NCBI RefSeq assembly: GCF_051622035.1
Contig: NC_135358.1
Coordinates: forward strand, 13,578,001-13,642,000
Reading direction: 5' to 3'
DNA length: 64,000 nt
Origin: Arctopsyche grandis
Lineage: Eukaryota > Arthropoda > Insecta > Trichoptera > Hydropsychidae
Part shown: positions 11,314 through 22,880 of the stretch, one piece after another
Numbering within the stretch: the first letter of the stretch is position 1
How the letters are laid out: the number at the start of each line of letters is the position of its first letter
Position numbers and translations under genes: made by a program
Notes under the pieces: model-generated
Databases searched by the model: none
The model's input: the letters and a program-made list of their open reading frames with translations, nothing else
What the model was told of the DNA's origin: nothing

Positions 11314-14024
11314 ATTACTTTATTTATGTTAAATCTGAACACGAGAGTTGTCAATACTTTACGAGATCTAATAATATTGAACCATTTTATCAAAAAGTAT
11401 GAATAAGTCAGTATGAAATGTGGCATTTATTTTTATTATTTAATTGTTATCCTAGAGTACACAACTCATTTTGATAATTTAATTATTCGTAAGATTTTTT
11501 ATTGTGACCATAATTTTAAAATTAGAATTCTTGCATATATCATCATATTTGTTTGGTTTGGATAGTAAGGAAAATTGTTAAAATTGCAGTTTACTTTCAC
11601 TATTGCAGTTTTGAGACCAATTTTGGAAATGTGTAGCATAAGTTTTTTGTTTAATTTGAATTTTAAAGTTGATGTATTATTAAGGCAAAACATTTTAATA
11701 TCATTTTAATACATTTTAAGGTTGAATGATGATAGCTATTATTTTTTTATATTAGATTTGATTTAATCAGATTTGGACACTTGGCATAATTGCTTTTTAA
11801 TGTAATTTCAATTGTATTAAAATTTTCATTGATTTATTATTTTATACATACATTATTTTTTTATCAAATTTGACATAAAAATAATTTTGTGATTTGCTTT
11901 GACTAGAATTGTATACAAAATTTTAATGGTCCTAATCGATAATATAATATACATATATATATGTATATATAAATATATGTACATATTGTGTATGTTTTAC
12001 AAATTTAGTTTATTTTATTTGATTTTTAATTGTATGAATTTATCTATCAAACGTGTCGACAACTGCTTTCCAACCAATTTTTCATAATTCCAAACATTAA
12101 TGTAGAAATCAAAAACATTTACTTAGGTATCTACATATTATTCTTCATTTTATATATGGATAAAGTATACAATACAATGGTGCAAGTTTAATTTCTTATT
12201 TTTGTGTTACTGTGGACCAAAGGATCAGTTTGATACCTCTTCAAATATTATTTTTGAAGCAGCATGCTTAATCGTAAATATATAAATACGAATTGATGTT
12301 TACCTAATATGTTATTTTACACATACAGGTATACATGTTTGGTGCTAACTAAATAGTTTTAAAGCAAAATTCTATATATTATCGTATAGTTAGGCCAAAT
12401 AAAAATAATTAAATTTTATATCCTGGGGTATTTTGGTATGGAATAAAATATTTTGAAAATTTCATTTCATTGTTGAATTTAATTATTTTCTATCATTAAA
12501 ATGAGGCATCTATTGTTTCGCATTCTTGTTATATGGACATAAAATTGGAATTATGTTGTACATCATGATTACCAGATTTATACTTAAAACCCCTTGATTT
12601 GTAAGAACAATGTGTGCAATTTATCTCATAGATAATATAAATTAGTAATTTTGCATTGGTCAATTCAAAAATATATGTATTTATTTTAATGTTTGCCACA
12701 GATTGCATTGAAATGTAAATAGAAATATAATTGTTTAAAATGAATAATATCACAGAATGACAGTAATGTCTTTCAACTCTATTATATATATATGTATTAC
12801 AAATTAATTGTTTTCAACATTCCTATATATACTATACATATATGTATGTAATTAAATGTGTTGATTCTAGTTAAAGATATACAGAGTAATTCCATTGCTG
12901 TTTCGATGTACAAATACTATTTATGTTCATTTTATCTACACTGTGTAATAATTTTAATATTAACCCTTTTACCATTTATTGGCATGACTAATTAAAACGT
13001 GAATATCTATGTATGTATATTAATTCTTTCATGCTCGACAATGCACAAATTAAAATTTGTACTGCTTAACATTTTAAAAATTGATATAGATAATGACAAA
13101 TATGTACAATGTTTTTAAACCCCAGAATTTAACAACATTCACTTATACATTGTATATCCACAAATTTATCATTTATGTATACATACATACATACATATGT
13201 ATAATTCTACCATTATTCAATGTATGTAAATCGAATGCAATGATTTTTTTGGCTGTGAAAGGGTTAATTATCGATTTATTTTTATTGTGTTTGTTTGTCA
13301 AATAAATAAGTAATTTATGTTAAATGTTTTTAAATAAAATTATTGATTTATCAAATTCAAATTCTTAAATTTTCTAAAATATAAATACGTATGTTGATGA
13401 AAAATACTTATGAATTAAATTGTTTTTCCATTATAAAAATTTATGACATTTGTTGTGCTTCCATTTCTGTAGCTCTTTTCTAGTTATTTATGAACGATGA
13501 GAAAAACATGTGCTTTATAAATAAGTATTGTCAAAATATTTTTTCAAATATTAATATATTTGTCTATAGTTGATTAAGTAAATGTTTCTATTATTTTTTC
13601 TAATATATGTATACATTTATTCACACAATGTGTTTATAATATAATATGTGCATGCTTTGCATGTGTTACAACTACAATTGGTCTTTGAAGCCTAATTTAG
13701 GTGTTATAATCAATTGGCGTTTTTTGTTGAAAATTCTCTGGAATAATAATTTTATGGAAATTTATGTTGTGTAATATAAAATTATATATACAGAAAATTG
13801 TTTAAATGAAATAAATATTTTTAAACAATTATATAGCCAATGCAGCCTATATTTTTAATTTCACACTGCAAAATATCATTTTATCCCAAACCCCCACCAT
13901 ACGATCGTATTGTGTCGTGTTCCCTGTATTTGTAAATATATTTTTCATATGTGTAAAAAAGATATTCATATACATTATAATTCATACAAAAAGAAGTATG
14001 TATAATTATGTTGGTAATTATCAG

Positions 14025-14157
14025 TAAAGAGCGGACCCAGAGCGCGCCGTTCATTGTTCACATGTCGTAAATGCATTGTTAAAGGTTTGCCGAACCTTTT
14101 TTACAAAGCATTTACAATAACTGAACAATAGACGGCGCGCTCTGGGTCCGCGCTTTA
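14025..14157. mobile_element. hAT-type MITE, 133-bp foldback
   Basis: Arms TAAAGAGCGGACCCAGAGCG and its inverted copy extend to about 60 bp with a few mismatches around a short loop (AAAGGTTTGCCGAACCTTT). An exact 8-bp target duplication ATTATCAG lies at 14017-14024 and 14158-14165. Non-coding. Confidence 0.85.
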
Positions 14158-14642
14158 ATTATCAGAGAATAAATGTTTTATGATAACTGTAGATTTTCGG
14201 ATGAATTTCTAATTTTTAATATATTATAACCAATATTTGATGGCTTTGTGGAATAATTTGTTATCTTATACTACTGTCATCGCTGTATTTTCGGTTGGAA
14301 AGCAGATTTTCTATTAAATTATTATAAATATAATGGTATAAAGATTTTGACGCATACATGTTTTTGATAATAAAGTCAATTTGCTGAATGTGCTACTTGG
14401 GTGTCTGTATACTGAATATTCTAAATTATTTGAATTTGATGTAATGAAATTAAACAAAACATGTTGAAAAATCAGTGTGATTAGAAAAAAATCGAATAAC
14501 TCGGCATCGAGAAATTAAATTGTAAATAAATTAAAATAAAATTGTGAAATGTCTAAAGAATTGCATATTATTTGTAATAAAATATTGTAAATCCATTATA
14601 GTAGTAAAAATACATATTTTACTTGTATGTATATAAATGTTT

Positions 14643-14664
14643 ACACACACACACACACACACAC
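14643..14664. repeat. (AC)n microsatellite
   Basis: Eleven AC units, followed by more degenerate CA-rich sequence to about 14712. Confidence 0.9.
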
Positions 14665-14892
14665 CCATGCATATGTATTCAAAACATATACACACACCCA
14701 CATATGTACACACTAACTACAAAGTTAGACAATTTATTTTAAATAATAATAAACGGTTATATTTTATGAACTATGTTATTTTTTTCCCGTTAATGTTTAT
14801 TTGTAAAAGTAATTCTGATTAATTCGAATGACTACCCTCACTACTCTTGAAGTTTTGGAAAAGTCATAAAACGTGAGACCATATTTTATCGA

Positions 14893-14898
14893 TTTATT
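14893..14898 (-). terminator. Candidate eys polyadenylation signal
   Basis: AATAAA on the minus strand 42 bases past the eys stop. A second hexamer overlaps the stop codon itself (14936-14941). Hexamers are common by chance in this AT-rich tract. Confidence 0.4.
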
Positions 14899-14939
14899 TT
14901 ATGATTAAAAAAGTCAACATTTCATTAACAACAATTTTA

Positions 14940-15106
14940 TTACGAAAATAAATGACATAAATCAACATTTTCACTTTCGAAATGAGAAAAGTCGGTGATA
15001 TACTGTTTGTCCATCCCGAATGACACTTCACTGACACAACCTATGAAATTAGTCGAATATAAACCTCTCGTACGTTCAGAAGTCGACACATTGAAAGGAA
15101 ATCCAC
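14940..15106 (-). CDS. eys: eys exon 21, LamG4 end and stop
   Basis: It starts [20 protein letters not shown], then [12 protein letters not shown], the closing LamG cysteine, and ends CHLFS with TAA at 14940-14942. No membrane segment follows, as expected for secreted Eys and unlike Crumbs. Confidence 0.88.
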
Positions 15107-18100
15107 CTAAAACATTGTTGATTAAAGTACAATATCTACATATGTATATCAGTTACATTTTAACACAACAATCTACTTACAAAAATTTTCCAATTTTACT
15201 CACCAATATACATGACAACATCAAGATTATTGTTTTCATAGTTGAAGCCATTTTCTTCATAAACGATTTTTCCATCAGTCGTTACAGAAATATTGCCAGT
15301 TTGAAACTTAAATTGCAAAGAATGCCAATCTCCATTAGACAATCTTCCAGCTTGAAGCACTTTAATAATTTCCGTTTCATAAAATGGTTCTATATTCCAA
15401 TTGAGATCATTTTTCGTGCTTTTTGTACTATTAGATTTCGTTTTACCATGTTTTGGAAATGTCCAACTGATTTTCAAATAACCACCTTCTAATCCCACAC
15501 TCACATACTTTTTATTGTTCTGAAAATAAGATTATAATTAATCTTAATTGATAAAAACTTACAATTTATTTGATTTGTATTTACCACTTCCCCCCAAAGA
15601 AGGAGACCATCAGATTTCGCAGTAGTGAAGTTCAAATATATGTGATTAACATTTCTTTTATAACGCATTTTATTGTGAGTTATTTGTTTTGGACTATTTC
15701 GCAGTTGCCTTTCGTCTATTATCATGTAACTGTTACCTCTAAATTGTGGTGTATCAACTTTTATTTCTGAAAAAGATTTTATATAGGAAATAGTCCAGTA
15801 ATATACATATATTATTTAAATACTCCAGTAATATAAATATACATATATTATTTAAATATTCCAGTAATATAAATATACATATTATTATATTGCCGCCTCC
15901 CCCAAGTATATTAAATATATATTAAGTAAGTGAGATTCTTACGATTTTGGCAAGCGTGTCCGTTCCATCCAGTTGGACAAATACAAATATTTTGAATGCA
16001 TTTCCCTTTATTGCATTCTCCAGACTTGCAGGGCATTACCTGGATACATTGCGGGCCCACATACGGTGGTTGACAAACGCAGCTAGCGACGTGTTGACCC
16101 TGCTTTTGTGTTATTATACAAGTTCCACCATTCCAACACACATCTCCACCACAAATATCACCATCACAATCATTTATATTTCTAGATTCTAGAATTTGAA
16201 ATGAAATCGAACACAATTTTGTAATATCACTAAAAAACTGAAAACGGAACTGAAAAACTTATTAGAAATGTACCGAGAATATTTTCTGCATTGAGAGGGA
16301 AAGGCTGTGAATTAATTATCATCTTGCGAACACATCCTGTAAATGGCATGGGATGCCCGGACATTACATCTGCAGGAAGGGTTGATAAATCATTTACACC
16401 ACCTAAATTAAATTCAAATTTTAAATACCTCTTGATTGAAATATGCTTAAGATTTCACTTAAAAAAACTATGTATGTACATATATATTAAGTAATAAAAT
16501 AAAATACCAATGTAAACCGATGTATTGAACGAAGTGAAGAAGTGATGTGATGTTAAAGTTTCCGTCGTCACCGTTCCGTCTACCCAAAGAAATAATTTTC
16601 TACCATAACGTCCAGCTCGTATTGTGTGCCATGATCCAAGAGAAAAAACAACACCACTTCTCAATACGATAATTATCTTACTCCCTATTTGCTTTCCTCC
16701 CCATTCGTGTCCTATTGTGATATATTTAAAAACAGTCAAACAATCTTTCAACAGAGCAATTCATTTTTATGTATTAATTACCTGCCCATCTATATTCCAA
16801 CAAACCGCCTTGTAAAGATAGCGAAATAAAACATCCATCAATCGTTTCAGTATAGAATAATATTCCCTTTGGGTGAAGCGGTCGTACTTCAAATTCCAAG
16901 CTAAAGTGAATATCTCCGAGTGGCATTGCATTCATTTTGAAATATGAACGGAGTCCCAATAAAGACACGTCAGAAAACTCTTCACCTATAAGAAAAGCGT
17001 TTATTTATATTTAATTCTGTTGAATAAAATTATTTTATCGAAACAAGCATTCATACTTTTTTCACAATATGTTCCAGAAAACCCGAGAGGGCAATCACAT
17101 TGATATCCCATCATTGTGGGTACGCAGGTTGATCCGTGTTCACATTTATGATTGGCAGTATCGCAAGGATTCAGCTGATTTGTACACAATGGACCAAACC
17201 ATCCTTCCGTACACAAGCAACTGTAGAAAATTTGGTATGTGAGATTAATATATTACAGTGAAATATTTAGTTTAATAAAAATGAAATCACCTATAAGTGG
17301 CAGAGTGATGAAGACAAGCGCCACTATTATGGCAAGCCATTAAATGGCATTGTGTTACACTGCATTGACCGACGGCTCTTCCTCTTATAGGATTCCACAT
17401 AACACCGTTGCTTTTACTTCCTATATTTCCTACCCATACATCCCAAATACACCCAGAAAAGCCATCATGTAAAGGTAGGTCGTGTGGTAAATTAGAAAAG
17501 TTAGCCGATTCATGACCACCTAAAATACGAATTTATAAAATAAACCATTTTTTTTTTGATCGGAACGCTTTCATCGTTCAATTAAATGTAATTATAAATC
17601 TGTATTTTAATACCTAAGTAAAGTAATGGAACAACATCTAAATGTATAAGATTCCCTGGAGCATTTCCTGTAATATTTTGCATATTATCTACAGCTAACC
17701 ACGCGGTCCTTCCTAATCTTCCAATTTTTATTTGATGAGATTTTCCATTTCTGGTGTTAATGGGTCTCGATGTAAATATTCTTCGAGGACCTTAAAATAA
17801 TTTAAAACCAATCATATATTTGTACTTATATTTGTACAAATATATAAAACACAAATAAATTACCATTTCCTAGATTCCAAGTCAACATAATGTATCCCTT
17901 AACAAAAGTAACCGCCAAATGGTCACTCTTTGGATCATGTAAACCAGATTGACCCAAAAATGCCAACAAAGAAATTTGATCCATATTATTCGGTTGTATT
18001 CGAAAACGAATTTCTATTCCTTGTGAAACTAAATTTTTCGGTAATTGATAGACGGCAAACGATGATAATCCACTGACCATTGCTGAGAACGAGGGTTGAA

Positions 18101-21100
18101 CTATTTCCAAATCTAAAAATTAAATTATTTTACTACATCACCTTTTACAATACTTTTATAAGTTTTATATACATATATGAGAAAATTCATTACTGTGTTC
18201 ACAATATAATCCATGCTTTCCTAATGGACATAAACATAAAAAGCCACTTCCAGGATGTTGTACGCACGTTCCTCCAAATTGACATGGATTCACCCCACAA
18301 ACAGATTTTTCACAGTGGCCACCCAAATATCTTCATTTCAAAATAAATATAATTATCATTTGACGCTAAAATATCATAGTATAGTTGTAATGTTAAATAA
18401 TTAAAAAAATTACCCGTTAGAACAACTGCACGACCATTTACCATCGAAATCATTACATGTGCCTCCATTCATGCACGGATTAGAAAGACATACTAAAGAA
18501 GAGCATTCTTTAATTTCAAATCCATCACTAGCATCGTTAAATATATGCCTTGTCTTTCCGTCAATCTGAATGAAATAAAACAAGTTTTAAAACAGTCGAA
18601 AATTATTTAATGACATATCTATTCTGTTGAATCTTACTCGTAGTCCTAGCATGCAACCTGTGAACGAATCAATGTCTTGCGGAGCGTGATGTATGATTCC
18701 AAAACCTTCAGATATTGCACCAAGATGTAGCCAAGAGTCCTTTGATGAAGAGTACGGTGATTGTGCTGCTATTTGTCCGCCGCTCATTGCAAGTGTTTCA
18801 TTCATGTGCAAAGAAGCATTGCAATGACGTCTTCCATCAGTCAACTCCAATCTAAAGATTTATGCAATGAAAAATTAACAGTTTTATCATAAGTAAAGAG
18901 TTGTGAGGTTTTCTTACATTGCTTTAATATCCAATTCGTATCCATTATTTATAGGGACTTCTAATTCGCTCAAAAGCATGGTTTGATATCCGCATGAAAA
19001 TTTAAATTTCAAAAGTCCTCTGTTTACATATAAACACATGTATATGTCTTGTCCAATATTTGCGTATAATATCAATCCTTCTGATGAAAACGTTCTCGCT
19101 TTCAATTGTACCATTATGCCTGACGTATTGTACAGTTTGTGTGTGAGATAAGAATCTCCGCTGAACGCTGCCGTCGCTACTCCAAGCACGTTTTCACAAA
19201 ACAATCCGTCAAAGTCAAATTTGCAAACACACTAATGCCAATAAAAATTGTATTACTTTTTGATTTATATTAATTGATCACTTCGATTGTTAGTTACTAA
19301 ACAAGAGTTTGTTACCTTTGGACCCTCGGATGAATGGATGCACGTACCGCCATTTAAACAAGAAATTTCTGAACATTCTGATGATTCGGTGCTAATCATA
19401 CTTGTACTGTCAATAAATCCTGTAGGTTCACTTTGATATAAAGTTGGCGTGAAAGATATTGTGGGAGTTTCGGTAAAAAGTGAAGTCTCCCCAGTTGTAA
19501 AATCTTCACTTGTATAAGTAAAAACTGTTGTATTTAAGATATCAGTCTTCATTGAAGTTGTAATTTCACCTTCAGCCTGAGAACTATAATGAAATTGTGT
19601 CACAATATCAGTCGTTGCCACTGTTGAAGACAGTTCAAATTCACTATCAGATATATTCTCTAAAGAAACTGTCGTCTTAAATCTGTCAATTTCTGTTGTA
19701 GCAGCAGTATATTCCATTGTACTTTCAGTGGAATACATTGTAGATTTATTTTCAAACATAGTCATAGTTGGGCTTATGTTTAGCGTTGGTGATTCAGTCT
19801 TGAAATCGGTTGAAAGGTCAGTAATCTGAGAAGTCGACTGACTATCTGTTGAAGTAGAATCACTCGTAGGTGTAAATGTAAAAGCGGTTGAATATACGTT
19901 ATCAGTTATATTATTAAACGAAGAAAATGTCGTTGTTTCGAAGTTATCTTCGCTTGTAACTGTCATGTTTCTGTTGAAAGATTCAGTCGTTGAACCAAAT
20001 CCAGTTGTATACATTTCCGAAGTCGACGATTGCGTTAAGTCCGTGATATACGATGTGTAAGTTGTTGGGTATAAGCTAACATTATTAAATCTACTGTAAG
20101 TACTCTGTTCCCAAGAAGTCGTTGGCACAGTTGTCATTGAAAAGTCTTCAGTTATTGTAAATTGTGACGACGTCGATAAATCAGTTACATCTGTCATTGT
20201 AGCACTCGTGTCTTCTTTTTCAGACGTAGTCAAATAAGTTAGTAGAGTGGTGTCATATTTAGTTGAGAAAATATTTGTGGTGAATTCGACTGTGGCAGGA
20301 GATGGACTGACATATGAACAATCAATTTCATCGCCGTCTAATATTAAGCATTCACACAACACACCAGTGAGCATCGGTGGACACGAACATGTGAAATTGT
20401 CGACTCCATCTATACAAGTCCCACCGTTCATACACCTAAAATTTATGAATTAGATTTGTCAATGTGCATCTTATCTATAATTTTATTGTTGCTTAAATTA
20501 TATTTTTCTTACTTAGGACCTAAAAGACATTCATCATATTGATATTGACATTTTTCTCCATGATAATCAGGTACACAGTAACAAACTCTTATAGTATCTT
20601 CCATGATGCACAAAGCATTGTTTGTACAAGGATTTTTGGTACATATTTCTATGACTGACTCACAGTTTTTCCCAGTGTGTCCTACAAAATACAAAATAGT
20701 TGTAAGATATGAATGATTATATTTACAATTTCTTTTAATACACTAAACACTATTTTACAAGTTAAAAACTATTCAATTGGTATTAAAAATGTATTTTATA
20801 AGCAATTTTAATTTCAATATTTAAATAAAAAATCAATACATGTGGAATAATACAATTTATACACCTGTATTATGTTTTATTAACTATCGATATACCATAT
20901 CATACCGAAAGTGCAAGCACAGGTGTAATCGGCATGCATGTCGATGCACAATCCTCCATTTTGACAAGGAGATGATGAACACTCATCCACAGGGTTTTCA
21001 CAAAGCTTTCCTTCCCAACCTATCAATTACATATATTAACATATTAATTTGTTTTCAGAATGTAATACCATAGTATGATGACACTGACCTGAACTGCATT

Positions 21101-22021
21101 TACACGTGAAAGACATTCCTAAACCTTCGATGCAATGACCACCATTTTGGCATCTGGTTTCCTCAGTAGAATTGCATACGGTCATATCTATTTCACAAAA
21201 TGTTCCCAAATAACCAGGTGAGCACAAGCATTCAAACTCATTGGAAGCATCCACACAAGTCGCATTATTTTGACAAGGGTTCGACTCGCACTCGTTGAAA
21301 TCTTCTTCACAATCGGCTCCTATCATATATTACAAAACGATTTCATTATAAATTTCAAGCCCAATAATAATTATGATGATAAAAGAAATGTGAGACAGTT
21401 TGAAAATCACCCATGTAACCATCCGGACAAGTGCAATTGTATTCGGCAATACCGTCGATGCACGTTCCACCATTTTCACATGGCGATGACCAGCATTCGT
21501 CCCAATTAGTTTGGCATTGTACTCCCGTATATCCATCGATGCAATAGCAAGAATAAGTGCTGAAAATTATTATAATAAAATTTAATTTAATCAAAAAAAA
21601 AAAAACTATTGTTACTACGTACATAAAGTAATAAAAATTTAGGGTTTAATCATATTTTTATAATATGGACATATAATTCATTCACTGGATACATATGTAA
21701 TTGCTTTAAAAAATATCTAAACTTTTTTCACGCCTACACTAATATAACATAGTAGCATTCAGACAATCATAACGAGCATTGGACAATAGAATAATAATAG
21801 AAATATTTAAATAGGCACCTGTTGATGTCGTCCATGCATATTCCATTGATGCACGGATTGCTTAGGCATGCGAAACCCGCAAATATTGTTCCAGGAAGCA
21901 AGAGCAGTATACATGTTGTTAAAAAAATATTTTGAAACCTCCATTTAAAATTTATTCGCAAATCATAAACTGATATTGATGTATCTATATCGCTCGACAC
22001 CTCACAAGTTCTCTTCTTCAT
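14940..22021 (-). CDS. eys: eyes shut / spacemaker (eys), complete, 21 exons
   Basis: Twenty-one exons joined on the minus strand (listed separately) give 5070 bases, 1689 residues plus stop, with every split codon resolving. A hydrophobic signal or signal-anchor segment (about residues 32-50) follows a long n-region. Then come EGF1-7, a Ser/Thr-rich block (about 316-636), EGF8, LamG1, EGF9-10, LamG2, EGF11-12, LamG3, EGF13-14 and LamG4. Drosophila Eys has the same 14 EGF and 4 LamG domains with a Ser/Thr-rich middle. It is a secreted matrix protein that opens the inter-rhabdomeral space and protects mechanosensory dendrites. There is no transmembrane segment or ERLI-type tail at the C-terminus, which argues against crumbs. 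It is shorter than the fly protein (about 2165 residues), mostly from a smaller Ser/Thr block. An untranslated first exon could lie further upstream. Confidence 0.9.
15204..15519 (-). CDS. eys: eys exon 20, LamG4 middle
   Basis: It encodes [20 protein letters not shown], an NST-rich insertion, [20 protein letters not shown] and LDVVMYIG. The D-W-H-S-L motif is the LamG signature. The donor is ATTG|GTGAGT. Confidence 0.88.
15585..15766 (-). CDS. eys: eys exon 19, LamG4 first part
   Basis: It encodes [32 protein letters not shown] and [12 protein letters not shown], the last being the LamG turn with a Gly-Leu-Leu-Leu-Trp strand. The donor is GAAGTG|GTAAAT. Confidence 0.87.
15943..16188 (-). 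CDS. eys: eys exon 18, EGF13 and EGF14
   Basis: It encodes [34 protein letters not shown], then the short EGF14 [20 protein letters not shown] and GWNGHACQN. Two AG acceptors lie 7 bases apart; only the upstream one (exon start 16188) avoids an immediate stop. Confidence 0.88.
16274..16402 (-). CDS. eys: eys exon 17, LamG3 end
   Basis: It encodes [34 protein letters not shown] and PLNAENIL, the closing cysteine strand of LamG3. The acceptor is AATTTTAG; the donor is CTCG|GTACAT. Confidence 0.87.
16508..16711 (-). CDS. eys: eys exon 16, LamG3 middle
   Basis: It encodes [40 protein letters not shown] and NTSVYIG. The W-H-x-I-x-x-G-R motif is diagnostic of LamG domains. The donor is CATTG|GTATTT. 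Confidence 0.88.
16782..16985 (-). CDS. eys: eys exon 15, LamG3 first part
   Basis: It encodes [37 protein letters not shown] and [19 protein letters not shown]. The donor is GGGCAG|GTAATT. Confidence 0.88.
17057..17220 (-). CDS. eys: eys exon 14, EGF11 end and EGF12
   Basis: It encodes [39 protein letters not shown] and GFSGTYCEK. The donor is GAAAAAA|GTATGA. Confidence 0.88.
17291..17519 (-). CDS. eys: eys exon 13, LamG2 end and EGF11 first part
   Basis: It starts [32 protein letters not shown] (the closing LamG cysteine), then [20 protein letters not shown] of EGF11. The donor is TATAG|GTGATT. Confidence 0.86.
17614..17790 (-). CDS. eys: eys exon 12, LamG2 middle
   Basis: It encodes [35 protein letters not shown] and [14 protein letters not shown]; the [10 protein letters not shown]...AWLAVD segment is the typical LamG strand pair. 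It is flanked by TTTTAAG and a GTATTA donor. Confidence 0.86.
17864..18112 (-). CDS. eys: eys exon 11, LamG2 first part
   Basis: It encodes [40 protein letters not shown] and [20 protein letters not shown], a standard LamG beta-sandwich pattern. The donor is AATG|GTAATT. Confidence 0.88.
18194..18330 (-). CDS. eys: eys exon 10, EGF9 end and EGF10
   Basis: It reads [20 protein letters not shown], then [20 protein letters not shown] and LYCEH. The acceptor is GAAATGAAG; the donor is CACA|GTAATG. Confidence 0.85.
18414..18565 (-). CDS. eys: eys exon 9, LamG1 end and EGF9
   Basis: It encodes [20 protein letters not shown], then [20 protein letters not shown] and CSCSNG. Phase 0 in, two bases out. 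It is too short and broken by introns to show as a long open frame. Confidence 0.87.
18638..18851 (-). CDS. eys: eys exon 8, LamG1 middle
   Basis: It continues LamG1 with [32 protein letters not shown] and the terminal [13 protein letters not shown] cysteine segment. The donor is CTACGA|GTAAGA. Confidence 0.88.
18918..19231 (-). CDS. eys: eys exon 7, EGF8 end and LamG1 first part
   Basis: It starts [17 protein letters not shown], closing EGF8, then a LamG core ([38 protein letters not shown]). The donor is GCAAT|GTAAGA. Confidence 0.88.
19316..20435 (-). CDS. eys: eys exon 6, EGF7, Ser/Thr-rich block, start of EGF8
   Basis: The largest exon (1120 bp). It starts [20 protein letters not shown], then [15 protein letters not shown]. 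About 320 residues dominated by Ser, Thr, Glu and Phe follow, with no cysteine, suited to O-glycosylation. It ends in [20 protein letters not shown]. The mucin-like block sits at the same place in fly Eys. Confidence 0.92.
20513..20681 (-). CDS. eys: eys exon 5, EGF6 and start of EGF7
   Basis: It encodes [36 protein letters not shown] and PDYHGEKC, then YDECLLGP. The donor GTAAGA leaves two bases of a Lys codon that the next exon completes. Confidence 0.88.
20906..21019 (-). CDS. eys: eys exon 4, EGF4 end and EGF5
   Basis: This short exon is outside long open frames but phase-perfect with both neighbours. It reads [20 protein letters not shown], then [18 protein letters not shown]. The acceptor is TTGATAG and the donor GTATGA. 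Confidence 0.88.
21089..21319 (-). CDS. eys: eys exon 3, EGF3 and most of EGF4
   Basis: It encodes [20 protein letters not shown] (a calcium-binding-type DxNEC start), [12 protein letters not shown], then [19 protein letters not shown]. The donor is GTTCAG|GTCAGT. Confidence 0.9.
21411..21559 (-). CDS. eys: eys exon 2, EGF1 end and EGF2
   Basis: It follows ATTTTCAG and completes EGF1 ([14 protein letters not shown]), then EGF2 [15 protein letters not shown]...CTCPDGYMG. The donor is ATGG|GTGATT. Confidence 0.88.
21819..22021 (-). CDS. eys: eys exon 1, start codon, signal region, first half of EGF1
   Basis: The ATG at 22019-22021 opens [10 protein letters not shown]; a hydrophobic core [17 protein letters not shown] follows at residues 34-50, then [16 protein letters not shown] of EGF1. 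The donor is CAACAG|GTGCCT. The 30-residue polar stretch before the hydrophobic core is long for a signal peptide. Confidence 0.82.
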
Positions 22022-22537
22022 ATCACATGTTAAGCCTCATATCTGGAAATCAAATCAGAAGATTTTTTTGTTTGTTAAAATATTTCTATCCTTTAAGTCG
22101 GAAAAGTCAAATTCGGAATTCAATTCATGTAATCATTTTTCTAAGACGAGCATTAAAACCTATTATTTCTAGATCTCTCCTATTATTTCTAGACTCCAAT
22201 ATCTTATAGCCAATCGCAGAACGAATCTTATCGGTTCAGCGTATTGATTTGAATCTTCCTCTTGTTCCCACCACGCTACCAAGCAGCAGTACTCAAAAGT
22301 AAGATCAATGTATTTACAGAGTCGTTGAATTACATACTTATTTAGGGAATAAAGCGAATAAGTATTCTCTAAACATGACGGGTCATTCGCAGCTTTTCTC
22401 AGAATAAAAACAGCCCAATTATCGTATTGATATTTTGTTAAATCGACTTATTATTGCGACAATTAACTTCATTTACTAATATGTATATATTGTATGTACA
22501 ATATGAATATTCGATGGATGAAGTTGTTCATTTTATT
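22022..22537. other. Region upstream of eys, likely promoter/5' UTR
   Basis: About 500 bases directly 5' of the eys start codon, without repeats I recognise. It should hold the eys 5' UTR and perhaps its promoter. I see no convincing TATA box or initiator to place the transcription start. Confidence 0.4.
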
Positions 22538-22880
22538 ACCAGGAAGGCCCAACAGGTAAACTCCAATGCGCCTTCCTGGCCAATTATAAACATCGATAAA
22601 CAATTTATAGAGTAAATTTTACAGAGCATCATAGAGACATCTATGGATAAATTTGCCAAATTTGATAAATTACCATTTTTATTAATCAGTGAATTTGCGA
22701 GAAATTGTCAAGGTTGACAATTTGTTGGAACCGTTACAATGAAAATCAGATAAACTGGCACAAATGATCGACCTGGAGTCACATATTCAAGGTCTGGCTA
22801 GCAGCACTTGGTAGGGATTGAACCCGTGACTACTTGGTTTCAAAGCATTACATGCTAACCACTAATCTATGCTGCTCATA
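22538..22880 (-). mobile_element. tRNA-derived SINE, copy 2 (minus, diverged)
   Basis: On the minus strand it begins GAGCAGCATAGATTAGTGGTT (A-box-like) and has a B box GGTTCAATCCC. It ends with GGCCAGGAAGG...GGGCCTTCCTGGT. It matches the SINE copies at 600 and 24176 at both ends and through a GGTCGATCATTT...ACGGTTCC middle, with deletions. Confidence 0.75.

Larger units (their letters stand above)
11251..14939. other. Convergent intergenic region, FNDC3 3' UTR and spacer
   Basis: 3.7 kb of very AT-rich sequence between the two convergent stop codons. It contains many AATAAA hexamers, TATGTACATA-type simple repeats, one hAT MITE and an (AC)n tract. No coding exon seen on either strand. Part is expected to be FNDC3 3' UTR, but its end cannot be set from sequence. 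Confidence 0.6.

Noticed and set aside
15947..16192. Plus-strand frames opposite eys exons (also 14995-15492 and 16624-16815)
   Set aside because: Shadows of the minus-strand LamG/EGF exons, without domain sense or splice structure.
14940..22021. Identification as crumbs
   Set aside because: EGF and LamG domains fit both, but there is no transmembrane segment or short conserved cytoplasmic tail after the last LamG, and a Ser/Thr block sits between EGF7 and EGF8 as in Eys.
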